NCBI RefSeq assembly: GCF_008831285.2
Contig: NC_045138.2
Span: forward strand, 38,679,115-38,743,114
DNA length: 64,000 nucleotides
Origin: Nymphaea colorata
Taxonomy: Eukaryota; Streptophyta; Magnoliopsida; Nymphaeales; Nymphaeaceae
Reading direction: 5' to 3'
Position numbers and translations under genes: made by a program. A model generated the notes under the pieces. It worked only from the letters and a program-made list of their open reading frames with translations. It made no database searches and was not told the DNA's origin. Shown here piece after piece: positions 32,601 through 44,262 of this stretch (positions are counted from its first letter, which is position 1; the number at the start of each line of letters is the position of its first letter).

Positions 32601-35203
32601 ATCCTCCAGCATACCAGCACTATCTACAATAGCGCTATGTTGCGTGCAAGGAACCCATGTCTGAGCTAGTGGCAACCTGTGCATCTCACAAACAACTGTT
32701 ATTATCTCCAAAATTTCAGCTAAAGCAGCTTGACGACCTTCATTGCATATCTGAAACAGGAATGAAGATTGTGGAATATGATCGCAAGTAGAACTATAGA
32801 ACAATTGCATGAAACGGGAATTATGCAAAAGGTTTACCTGCAATTGTGGATGATCCAAAACCTCTGAACTTTTTAGATTTACTGCCTGGAATAAGACTAA
32901 CTAAATAAGATAATAATAATGCACAATCTAGTGCATATGAAACAAATGCCAGAAAAAAGAAAATCCCTCAGATGTCGGACTCGTAATAGATATGAATTAT
33001 GAACTATGAAGGACTAAGCAAGAATACTATATAATCATAATTAGATTCACATTCTATTAATACGAAAACGGAACCATAACAATCTTGGTGGAGACCTAAA
33101 TTGTGATTCTTTTATATGGCAGGCCATTGCCAATGTTTGTTTGTTGTCATATTTGAAAAGCTTGCACTCAACACAAGCCTACAGAAGTATACTCCTTAAG
33201 ATACCCATTTATGGACAGTAGCATTGTGAGAATTTAGTTATGTATCAAAGATGAGAGAAATCTTCGAGGACATATGAAGAGGTTGGTTAAGAGATAGAAT
33301 GTCTTGGTTCCTAGCCTTTTTGGAAGAGGAACCGAAGCTGCTAGGGGATGAGTTACAATTCGCCAGACCAAGTGCCCAAGTCATGACAAGCATTTCTTTT
33401 GTTGATAAATAAGCTGGGATTGGGCAGACTCCTACTAGTTTATGCGAATAGCGACACGCCTCCAGTATTCAACTCTTAATCTTCCTAAACTTGACTGTTT
33501 TAAGTCAACCACCTGGCCAGGTGGATGGAGCTTCTCTTGGCAGAAGGGAAGCTTAGATTTGTGATGAAATAAGGTAACAAAAAATGTTGAAATGTTTCTA
33601 TTATTGATTATTTCCTTAGGTCACCCCCGAACTTCTACATGGTTTTAGAACCGTAGATTTACCAAAGAAAATATCATACTTACGTCCACTTTGCTCAACA
33701 TGAATTCACAGAAACTACCCCAACGAAAGCCACCCAAATGTTTATTCAATGACACCAGAAAATGAAGATAGAATAAAAACCAATAGCATACAGGTTTCTT
33801 TCTGTAAAGGCTATAATTAGGTAGACTGTCTTAATTGATATTGTTATGATGTTTCAGTCTCTAACGAACCATTAACATGATGAATATCTAGCGACCCACA
33901 GCAGGATCTAATGATTGAACCCAAAAGTGCCCGAGCTTGAATCTAGCAGATTCCAACCCGTCCAAAGCCTGCTCCAATTTCATACCCAAAAGAATTGGTA
34001 ACTGTAAGGTAGAAAGGGGCTTAGATATACAGTTTCTCAAAAATCTTAAATATAAGACTATCTCCAGGCATGGAACGTTACAGTTTAACCTCAAGGAATA
34101 GCTTCATCATGCATTGGACCTCCGTTTGTAACTCTATGGGCCCCGCCGAGGACAAACTTAAAATGCTCAATATGTTTAATCCCAACCCTTATTCGTACTC
34201 TACTCTACTTTGGCATCCAGAAGAGTGTGAACGATTACATATTCTAATGGCTTCAAATATATATAAATATATGTTACCATGCCTTGTCAAAATCTGTAAT
34301 ATGAAGTTATTTTCAAGTCGTTCTGGAAAGATGACGTTCTACAGGTTCAGACTGGGATGCGATTCATCAACATAATCAACGAACAATCAATCACAACAGT
34401 GATAAAGAGTAGACCCACCAACCACAATTAGAACACCATGAACCATTTGGATCTTTCTAAGCAAGAAGTTGACGAACCTCGAGCGCTTTACAAACTCTAT
34501 CAACATCTGGAGCGTAATTGATCTTCATAGAAGTCATGATGATCTCGATGACGGCCACGCACGATCGGCCCCAGGATTCGAACACCGGCAGCGCCAGCGA
34601 CCCGCGAACGTCATAGTGCAAGGCGTGGGACAATCTGGGGTACTCCTCGCTGCTGTAGTACTGAACATTGGGCGTCCATTCCGGCATCTTCCGCCGGAAA
34701 ACCCGGCCGGGGAGCCCAAGAACGTAATCCTCTGTGCAGTCCTCATCGGTGGTGGAGAAGAAGTAAGAGACGGAGACAATTCGGTAACTAGAGAGGCTTG
34801 GACTGCGGGGACCGAGAACAAAGGGCTGGCCGGAGGTGGTGAGGAGATAGCGACCGCCGCTCTTGACCGGAACCCAGACCTGAACCAGCGCATGGTGTTC
34901 GGTCGACTGCTTAACGTAGTAACGCAAGGCCTGGCTGAGCCTCTGCTTGATAATCCTCGACCTCTCCTCCATGGAATTGAGGGTTCTGATAGCCAGCCAG
35001 TTGAGGGATGATGATGGTGCTGCCGCCGCCGCCGCCGCCGTCGCCGCAGCATCATTGGAATCCGGCGGATGATGGTCGGAGAAGAGCTCACATGAAGGAG
35101 GCCGCTCCTCGGCCTTGTGCTTGCCGTTGCCATCCCCACCGGTGTCTTCGCTGATCAAGTCGTTAACCCAATTGAGTTCGAAGGCCTCCAGATCGAAATC
35201 CAT
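29684..35203 (-). CDS. NLP: NIN-like protein (NLP) transcription factor, RWP-RK and PB1 domains
   Basis: Nuclear regulator of nitrate-responsive genes; NLPs bind nitrate-responsive elements through RWP-RK and multimerise through PB1. Exons in transcript order: 35203-34478, 32885-32838, 32750-31787, 30603-29684; 885 aa, phases consistent. The N-terminal GAF-like nitrate-response region includes LPGRVFRRKMPEWTPNVQYY and YAPDVDRVCKALE. An RxxS site in YRIVS (Ser144 here) resembles the site phosphorylated by CPK kinases in Arabidopsis NLP7. RWP-RK spans about 545-610, with CRQYGITRWPSRK at the start of exon 4. PB1 spans about 786-866, with an acidic motif YLDDDQEW. An alanine run near residue 60 comes from GCC repeats. 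The frame stays open upstream of 35203 to about 35340 without another ATG, so 35203 is the first possible start in this exon. The sequence most resembles the NLP6/NLP7 group. Exon 1 is GC-rich. Confidence 0.93.
33225..33345. repeat. Diverged copy of the LTR-like repeat in NLP intron 1
   Basis: TGTGAGAATTTAGTTATGTA matches the start of the LTR-like units at 748 and 1084 (TGTAACACCCTGAAAATTTAGTCATGTA). The shared block TGTC(C)TTGGTTCCTAG and the following CCGAAGCTG continue the match. Only the first two thirds of the unit is recognisable. Confidence 0.6.
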
Positions 35204-35324
35204 CAATTGCTCGTGGGGAGACTCATCCCTCGCTAGGCACCTTTTTCGAGATTCGGAAGGCCAACAGGTATCAGAAGGCAAACGGGAGGATGACTCCAGA
35301 ATCTGGCTGAGCCAATGCTCCTGC

Positions 35325-35341
35325 TTATAATTAATATATTT
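35325..35341 (-). promoter_or_regulatory. Candidate TATA region of the NLP gene
   Basis: On the gene strand an AATATATTAATTATAAG stretch lies about 125 bases before the ATG at 35203. A start site near 35295-35300 would give a leader of about 95 bases. This agrees with the absence of any in-frame ATG upstream of 35203. Confidence 0.35.
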
Positions 35342-37362
35342 TGCATACTATGGACTTTGCTGTTGGGTTCATGCGTGGAAGAGTTACAGGTGATGGAAGT
35401 CAGCAAGATTCCGAACAATCGCTCCCCAACCATTACCACATTATTTCTCTGTCTCTTTCCCTATTTAATAATATATGTGATTCAGGGAAGGGCGAATATA
35501 GCCATACTGCACGATGAAGTGGCTGAAACCATCATGTAATGATCTTTTTAATAATCAATTAACAAAAAATTTACAGAAACATGCTCAAATTTTTAACCGA
35601 ACAATAAAAACATCCTTATGTTTTGAATCTTTTTCATTTAACTGCTTTAATTAGGTAAAGATAAACCTTAAACGAAAGAAATGAAGAACTGCAGCATGTT
35701 TTCATTATTTCATCAAAATTAAGGTTGTTTGAGTAAAAACTTCATTAACTAATGTCCAACGGCTGACTCTGAACTCATGACACAAGCAAGAGGGAGACAG
35801 ATAAGGAAAAAGAAAACAAGATGATAATGAGAGAGTGAGAGGAGGAAGATTCCTTGTCTGCTTAATTTTCTTTCGATTTTGATTCCAGGGATCAACAAAT
35901 AGGAAAAGTATGGTCAGTGGAATCCATTTCTACATTCAATCTCTTTGCAGACAGATGGAAAAAATATTGCGGTTATCCGGCCAACTTCCCCTTATTTTCA
36001 AAAATAGTTAAAGAGTATTTTCAAATATTAACGTAAAAATTTGTTTAATATTTTGGATCCATAAGTCCTAACAGACCAATTGAAGCAACCACCAGTGCTA
36101 ACATCGAAAATCTCTTTCTTTGAACGCATGTTATAACATTTCTGGTTGCGATGAACTTCCCACAGGCTTAAATACATTTTACGAAAAAAATATTTTTTGA
36201 AGTTATTGATGTAATATAAGCTCTTCATTTTTTGCTTGCATATGGTACAAGCTCCATCAACACATCTAAGCATGAACTCGATTAGCTTCAACATATTAAA
36301 CCAAATAGAAGGTTGTACCTGCAGAACAGAATATTTTGGAGAGACATGGAACGAAAGAAGATGAAATCCACACAGCATATACTGTCCGACTTGTGTAGAC
36401 AGACAGTAGAAATATAGCTCTCTCAGCACGAATGACTTTCCCCCGTAAAAGCACTCGAGGAGGTTCCCATGCGTGTACCCACACACACATACACATATCG
36501 GTTGAAAACAACAGACAGAGAAAAAATACGTATCGTCAAGACATTGCCAAGAGCACACGCATCGCGTAAAAACAACAGAAAAAGAACACTAAGTATCATC
36601 AAGACATTGTTGAACGGTAGTTCGGACATCAAGAAATAATTACTGCAAGAAGCACGCCAAATATGCATTTAAATTAAAAAACTACAAGATAAATATGCGT
36701 CTGAAGCAGATTCGGAGACATGTGTACAACAGTATGGCTTTAAAAAAGGAAGAAGAACGCCACGGATGCAATTATGCGACGGACATAGACGGACTTTTTG
36801 AAACAAGAATTAAAGTGTTACAGGACCTTTTGGGGACAAACAAAATAACCAGTAGAAAAAGGGTTCCCATTCGCCAAGCTCCAGCAAAAAATTTCCTCGT
36901 TTCTTATCATCAGGGAGCGTTGTGCTCTGTATGTCAATTGCAAAGAGCAGAGAACCCCCCACGACTCAGTTAATCTATTCTTTGCAACTGCTGAACGTCG
37001 AAGGGCAAGAAGGCTGCATATGTTTTCGTTGTAATTGGAGCCGCCAGTCTCTGTCATTTTGCAGAGACCCGGTTTTCACCAGCTTCCAACCCATTTCTGC
37101 AAGCTCACGTGTTGCGATGACCAAATTAGCAGTGGCAGCCTGGCAGGTTATAATGATCTCTCCGTTCCCCCGACCCCCTCCAACTTCCGACTGCAACTCC
37201 GACTCTGATGATGCTGACAATGGAAGCCTTCACCTCGGACCTCCGACACTACTGTTGTCCTTGATGAGTGCAGGGCAACCGACACATGCATGGTGAAATC
37301 CCCAACCAGACAATGCAGACAAATGCATGGACCTGTTAGCAATACAAGGATACTAACGACCA
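35342..37362. other. Intergenic between importin beta 3' end and NLP promoter
   Basis: No gene is supported. The longest frame (36028-36558, minus, 176 codons) is AT-rich, Cys/Phe-rich and resembles nothing known. A loosely repeated AAACAACAGA...TCAAGACATTG block occurs at about 36505-36545 and 36570-36610. The part next to 37363 should be importin 3' UTR. Confidence 0.45.
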
Positions 37363-40075
37363 TCAACCTGAAACAACCCGGCTCAGTGTCATATGCACCC
37401 ATTCAGCAGTCTCTTTGATCAAATGATCATCTGACGATAAGCATTCGTCCACAAAATCCCTGCAAAACAATGACTGCCGCAGCAAAGGAGCAGCATTTGC
37501 ACTCAGTGTGTCTGCCAAGTCTCCAAGAACGCCCACTGCAGCCTTTGTCACCATATCATCCCTACAAGATAAAAAAAGGTACCGAGTTAGAGGATGCCTT
37601 CATATACTTTGCCACTTTGAAGAAGTGGAAGGGCAGAAAAGAAGCAACAGTTTAAACCCAAACAAATACTGACATGTCTTTCTCCTGATACATGCTGTCC
37701 AAAAATTGAAGGATGTGAGGTGCATAGGGCATCAGCAGCTGGGTCTTGGGAGAGTTCTTGAAGCCCTGAAAGATCGCCGAGTATGCTTCCAAGATCCCAT
37801 TCCTCAATTGGTTATTGTATTCAATCATTTCATCATCAGAATTTGCAGGTTGCAGTGACAGTTCGGCTGCTCCCTGGAGCATCGGCATTGCATACACCAA
37901 GTACTTGTCAAAACTTTCACCTATGGCCAGGGCTATATCACCAAAACATGAGAAGATTGGAGGCTTCACAGATCGATGTAGCTGATTGCTTGACAAGTCC
38001 TTCAGAAGCTGAGTCATGATCCCATCACAATAAGGGAATATCTTCTCGTCCAAGGCTCTGCATATGTCACCAACGACACCAACCGTAACTGCACAGACTT
38101 GGTATTCTTCAAAATTCTGAAGGCCCATTTCCAGATACGGATAGAAGTCTGGCATGTACTTACTAAAGTCGGCTCCTGTCGCATATGCCAGGGCGCCAAT
38201 AGCAAGCATTGCCTCCTCATGAACCGTGGCATTTCTAAATGCAAAAACCCTAAGGAAGAGAGCCATCATCTGATCTGCATACTGCAACAGACCATATTTT
38301 GTGGAGTCTGAACCACTCAGCTTCTGGATGATGACCTGTAAGCACCCACAGAGAAGTCCCTGCAATTCGATCTGCTTCTCTCTCTCTTCAGATGAGAGTT
38401 TCTGCACCTCAAGTGTTTCCATGAGCTTCATCAGGAAAACAGGAATAAGTTGCATGACAATGGACGCAGTCTCTTCCATTGAACACCTGACGACTTCATT
38501 GAGCGTTTCATAAGCAGATGTGCGTAAGCGAGACTCTCCAGCATCTTCCCTGTGAGCAGTAGTAAGAAGAGCCTCAACAACGCTTTGAAAGAAAGGAGTC
38601 AACAGAGAAGATGTGCCCACATCTTCGTAACCTTGGGCAAGAAAATACAGGGCGCCACATACTTTTTCAGCAACATTGGGGACATCCTTCATACCCTCAA
38701 TCAGAACCGACAGAATGTGAGGGAAGTTAGACTGTGTAATCACTGGGGCCTCCATTGTCGGACCATGAAGGAACTCAAAAATTCTGCCCAGGGTCCAGGC
38801 AGTGGTGTCTTTTACGTGACTATTTTCATCCTTCATAGCATGAAGCATAAATTCCAAGGCAAGGTTGACAAGTGGGGTGAGCTTGTCTGGAGATGGCCCC
38901 TCGAGAATAGAACCAAATGCATAAGTAGCTGCCTCCCTTCGCCTCCATTCTGGTTTTGAGATGTTCTCTTGAACAAATGGCATCACAAGAGGAACAATAT
39001 CATCACCAACTGTCCGTGCAACCAACCCCAAACATGTTCCCCCAGCCATTGAAATATTCCAAGCACCTTCATCCTGATCCTGGTCTTCTTCCTGTTTCAA
39101 TAGTGTCTCCAACAACATAGGGACAAGAGCAGGAAGTGCCTGCTTAATAAAATAAAAGCAGGGAATATCAGATTCTCCACTAAAGTCACCTCCATATTCA
39201 TCCAACACATCAATCTCCTCATCACATATAGAACTCCAAAATTCAATAGCTTGAAGAGCCACAGGTTCTTCATCTTCCTTCACAGATTTTGCAGTAATAT
39301 TGAAGATATCTTTTATGTAAGGTGCAAGCTGATTGTAGTACATAGAAGAAATGGAGACCAGGCATTCAAATGCAACCTGTCTGATCTTCATTTCTGGAGA
39401 CAAAGTTGCCTCACAGACAACCCTCATTATATAGTTCCTTTCCATGTCGTTCTCAAAATTTGTTTTGGCGAAGCTCAAAGCATTATAAAGGGCACGGGTG
39501 GCAGCAAGCCGTATATCATTACTCTCGCTAGAGCTCATACCCTGAACGACGGAAGTAAGTATTGAGTTCACTTCCTCTTGAACAAGTATTTCAGGAGATA
39601 TTTCTTCACACAAGTACCCAAGGGTCTCCAGGGTCGCCTGTTTCACGTGCGCAGGCCCAGAAATGTTTGACGTCAGGGTGCTCACAAGCTCACGCCACTG
39701 ACTATTCCTCAATTCAATGCCTGCAACCTTGGCAATGACTTGTGATGCAGTAGATCGAGCATCAAGTGCAGATGAACTAAGGGTGCTTAACATGCAACCC
39801 TTTATTTGGGTCTTCACGGATGGATCCAGCGACAACCATCGCTGAACCAACTCAGCTTTAAGGTTCAGCTCTTTGGCATCTAATGCGTTCTTCAAAATCA
39901 AACCAGCAAGCTTACGGCTATCCACAGGCTTCTCATCATTGGACAATTCTCCAGACATAGACAACAAAAAAGCAGGGAAGTTCTGGTTTTGAAACTGTGT
40001 AAGATTTTCTTCAGCATGTTTCCGCACATTACCATCAATAGACTGCGCGTTCAAAAGGACCTGGGTCACCTCCAT
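37363..40075 (-). CDS. KPNB1: Importin subunit beta-1 (karyopherin beta 1)
   Basis: Nuclear import receptor that binds importin alpha and cargo, docks at nucleoporins and releases cargo on RanGTP. Two exons, 40075-37674 and 37561-37363, join within Met801 (AT|G) to give 866 aa, close to the usual 870. It starts MEVTQVLLNAQSIDGNVRK. The importin-beta N-terminal (Ran-binding) domain covers about residues 20-100, including SRKLAGLILKNALDAK. HEAT repeats follow throughout, for example LETLGYLCEE, FWSSICDEEIDV, TAWTLGRIFEFL and VGVVGDICRALDE. The C-terminus has VLGDLADTL and ECLSSDDHLIKETAEWV, as in plant KPNB1. A splice acceptor TGCAG just upstream (about 40089) suggests an intron in the 5' UTR, with the first exon and promoter near 41100-41460. 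Confidence 0.96.
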
Positions 40076-41500
40076 TGTCTTTGTTTATCTGCACGGCAGA
40101 CACATATTCATCAAAAAATAAAGAGCAACAAAAAATACAAAAGGATGAAATGGACCCTGATTAAAGCAAAGGACATAGATACTCATGCTAGTTGGCTAGT
40201 CATATGTCTCTTGCAAACAGCTATAGCACTCAAAAAAAAAAAAAAAAGATATTTGGCATAAAAATATTTGAATTAACGGCTTACTAACTGCAAAATAAAT
40301 CCAGAAAAAATGAACATAGTACAGGGTTCAGATTTGGCATGAGACTGTAACAGAAACTATGATTTTGAAATTCAAAGTTCAATGCCCTTTCAGAAAAGAG
40401 TTGATTTGAAGTAATCAATAACATGCTTAAATAGAAAACAAAGACAAAAACTGAATAAAATTCCGAACTCGAACATTGCCAGTGACGACAATGTACACGA
40501 TTAAACTAACCAGATAACTTAAAGAGCACCCAACCCTATGACAACCCAAAGAACAAATCGAAGCGGGTAAAGACATGATATCCACAACTGCAGCTCACAA
40601 GACGAAAGTACGAACCCGTAGCAACATGTTAAGTGGTCATCACAACCCACATCTATCCGAGTACAATCGCAAAACGCAAGGTAAAGCACAAGATGAACCT
40701 AATGGACCTTGAGAAGAAGCGTCAAATAAACGAATTGAAACCTAATTTTGATCCAAAACCTCACCCTGAATGCTTTTAGACCCCCGTAACAGTACAATTG
40801 TATATGCCTTCTCCAATCTACAATCTCAATCCAACCAACATCAACCAATAAAATGTGTGTGCGTGTGCGTGTGTATATGACGGAACGAAAAGAGAGAATT
40901 ACAAGGACCCATTCACGCCGGCAATCACGAAAACCTAGATCCCGAGCGTCTGCCTACCCCTGATTGCCAGCCCTAATCCTCAACAGATCCGCTAAATTAC
41001 CAATTAAACCCTAACAGTTTCAAACCTATCCAACTCCCAATCGGAGACAAATCCCGAATCGCGAAAATGGTGCTCCTGCAGTATGAAACACTAACATAAC
41101 AAAGTACACATGCAATTCCAAAATAGATCAAAATTCTGCAGAAACAAAACAGCCACGAAAACAAAATCCGAGAGAGAGAGAGAGAAAGAGGGAGCGAGAG
41201 CAGTTTCTCTCGTCCGTCTCAATCATCGAGTAGACAGGCTCACGTGGAGAGAAGCAGGCGTCTTCCGCGCGGTCCCCTCGGCAGCCGGCGGGCGATCGGA
41301 CGGGCAGAAACCGATCTCCGAAACAGAGAACGAGGAAAAGGAGAAGAAGAAGATCGACGCCGACGACGGTGGTTGCGAGAAGGTGGCGCCAATATCTACT
41401 AGCTCAGTACCCTCCTCCCCTTGCCCCCCACTCTCTCTCTCTCCCCTCCCCTTTCTGTTTTAACCATTCGCCATTTCTGTTGTATTTATTTTTCCTACTG
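40076..41500 (-). other. Importin beta 5' UTR, probable UTR intron and promoter
   Basis: No protein gene is supported. On the gene strand, CT-rich and GC-rich leader-like sequence lies at about 41160-41440 and a pyrimidine-AG acceptor at about 40089. The roughly 1 kb between would be a 5' UTR intron, common in housekeeping plant genes. The donor was not pinned down. Confidence 0.45.
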
Positions 41501-42011
41501 AAATCCATTTCAAGGGCGCCCACGATGCCCGTTTACGGTTTTACATGTAACCGGACGGCCAACTACCGCGACGGTGAGTTAGAATAGAAGCACGTACGTC
41601 GGGAACGAGAACGGGAAGGACAAACACGGGCATCTGCGTTGTCGAGAACTCACGCTCCGCGATCCAAGGTTCCAGGAACGACGTGGAAGGAGGAGAACAA
41701 GAAGGACAAACATGGCAGCGGCTTTTGTGCACGGACCCGGACAGTTTTCCAAGTCCAGCGATGCAATAGCCTGGACACGCTGCTCCCTGACAGCGTGCCG
41801 GTCCCTCGCAATTATTGGGATTCAAATTCAAAATATCTGTAAAATTATAAAACGACAAGACGAAGGCAATTTAAATTCTTACGTAGGAAAATATAAATAT
41901 CAACTAAACAAGTTTATGGTACTGTTTTATATAAAAATATCCCATTGAAGATGAAAAATATAAAATAAATGTGGACTATAGGACCGAATATTACGAGTCT
42001 AAGCTCTTTGG

Positions 42012-42047
<36 letters not shown>

Positions 42048-42094
42048 CTGATAAGTGTATAATAGATAAAAACATGCAAACATACCCATACACC

Positions 42095-42390
42095 TTAGGG
42101 AAAGAAGCTTAAAAACATGAAATTTTTTCTTTAAATAAGACAGGTTGAGATAAACTTAGATATGTTAGTGTACATGTATGTACAACACATCACACTCGGA
42201 AAAGAAGCCTAAAGACATGAAATTTTTTTCTTTACATAAGACAGGTTAAGATAAACTTAAATATATTAATGCACATGTATGTACAACCAATCACACTAGG
42301 AAAATAAGCTCAAGACATGAAATTTTTTCTTTAATTATGACAGGTTGAGATAAAGTTAAATATATTAGTGTACATATATGTAAACCAAAG
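42095..42390. repeat. Three-unit ~100-bp tandem repeat
   Basis: Units start near 42100, 42199 and 42300. Each has GGAAA(A/G)(A/T)AAGC, then GACATGAAATTTTTTCTTTA, then GACAGGTT(G/A)AGATAAA and TACATGTATGTA. AT-rich and noncoding. Confidence 0.85.
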
Positions 42391-42609
42391 GGTGCACACA
42401 TTTCGTATCAAATACTGGGTTCCTTATATTGTGACATATAAAGTGCCATTTGGCTTTCGTGAGTGTCTTGAAATGAATCAACTGCATATAGGAACTTGGG
42501 TTATCCAAAACTATACAATTAAAAGTAAAATAAATAAAAATGAATTACAATTTGAATTTGTAAACCAGACGAATATGAGACGGATCTTATAGCTTGCCAA
42601 TGCCTACAT

Positions 42610-42775
42610 GGCCAAGGGTGGCGGGTTTTGCGCCATCTCTCTCTCAAAATTTAAAACAAAAGAATTTTACATGTAAATTAAAAAAAAAATTTGAAAAATT
42701 GTATTTTGGTTCTTTTGTTAAAATTTTAAAATTATAATTCGATCCTCTAATACAAAATTTCTGGCTCGGCTCCTC
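42610..42775. mobile_element. Degenerate CAGGGGCGG-family hAT MITE
   Basis: It shares with 1899-2088 the blocks TTTACATGTAAATT, TTTGAAAAAT, TTGTTAAAATTTTAAAA, a GATCC-CT block and the right end AAAATTTCTGGCTCGGCTCC. The left end, CAAGGGTGGCGGG, is eroded and no target duplication is visible. Confidence 0.55.
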
Positions 42776-44262
42776 CAAACAAAAAGTTACGGATCGAACT
42801 TTTGCCCATAACTGGATCTGGACTTGAATTAGGTCCGTACTTAATTCAGATCTCGAAATCTGATTCCCGTGAGAAACTGCATTGCCCGCCTGCACTCCCT
42901 CAAGTGTTTTGGATTTGGATTCGGATCGGTGATGGGATGAACTAGACCGGTTCACGTTCCGTCTGCCCAAGTTTAAACCCACCGCCGGTGAGAACAACTA
43001 TTTTCACATTCCACCGACAACTAGTGGGCCCCACGGTCGCACAAGCCAACGGACTTATTTTTTGAATTCTTTTTCCGAAGAATTGTTGATCCTCTGCTTG
43101 ACTGGACCCGCTCATCAGTTTTGTCCTGTTCAAAATTTATACACATTTTCTAATAAAATATAGCAGCTTTATTTACCGATGGAAGAATTTCATATCTTGT
43201 CTTCATTCTATCAATCTCAATAAAACATGCAACTCAAGTTCATCAGTTCACATCAGTAGTTGCAAAGATTGGCTTGAATTGGTCGAACAATAAGAATGGG
43301 TGCTTGATTTTTTCCTCATCAATTGTTTTTATATGATTTTCCACTCATTGTTATAAACTGAAGATAATAATGTTTTTTTCAGTTGTTAACCCAAAAGATT
43401 AAACGGTCTGTGTTTGTTTACCTTGGATTTCAGATCCTCAATTATCTCCTAGGTCCAACAAATTGAGATCAGTCTCCAATCAGCCATATCCTAAGCATAG
43501 ATTGGTTCTTGATGTTTAAGGAGTTCTAATGTCCAAGTTTTATCACAGAGAGAATGGCTGAAGAGCCGAGCCAAACCTCCAACTTTAGAATTATTTCTGC
43601 ATTATTGCCGGTCCTGATGCTCCATAAAGCGTAGACTGCAAAACAACCGAATAATAAAGGACAAGATACGCCAGAGGTCGACGATGAATGTGTTGGCCGC
43701 GTTTTCTGTCGCCAGCAGTATTTATTACAACGTGAATGTGCAGGCAGAATCATAAATGGATCATGTGTTTTTTAACTGATTATCTGTATGGAATTCATTG
43801 TTTTCAGATGTATATCATTGAAGTAAGATTAAGAACCAAATGTATACCTTTCATCAGTCCTTGCCCTCGGGTTTCGTTCTGATTAAGTTCAGAATCACAT
43901 GAAACCCAGCCGAATGCAATTGTAGCAGTTTTTTGCCACTCCCAAAAGCAATTTTAACATGCATTTCTTGCTATGTTTACAAGAACAAGATCGTGAATCA
44001 GTCCCCTGCATCGTGCAGTCCTGGAAATGGATGTGGTGACAAAGAAATGTTAGCAAGGGAAGACAAACTCTTTTTATTAACAAGAGAAAAAATTTGGACA
44101 TGGGGAAAAGGAACCTCAAATATCAGACAACAAATCAAAAGTTACACCAGAAATAAAATTGGTAAACAGAAGCAAGGAATTCGTGAAGAGATAAAACAAA
44201 CTGAATTTTCCATTCGACCTTTACATATTTTATGTTACACAAACACCTAGGATGCAAAATTA

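Larger units (their letters stand above)
41501..44262. other. Intergenic between KLCR 3' end and importin promoter
   Basis: No gene is supported. It contains an AT tract (42016-42044), a three-unit tandem repeat (42095-42390) and a MITE remnant (42610-42775). Short open frames here lack recognisable similarity. Bases next to 44263 should be KLCR 3' UTR. Confidence 0.45.

Noticed and set aside
34469..35139. Long frames on both strands overlapping NLP exon 1
   Set aside because: Shadows caused by the GC-rich NLP exon; the NLP frame carries the conserved domain residues.
36028..36558. 176-codon minus-strand open frame between NLP and importin beta
   Set aside because: AT-rich, Cys/Phe-rich composition, no motif, no sensible start context and no similarity I recognise; likely chance.
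41110..41463. 117-codon plus-strand frame near the importin promoter
   Set aside because: Low-complexity Arg/Glu/Ser sequence that fits a GA-rich antisense of the importin 5' leader.
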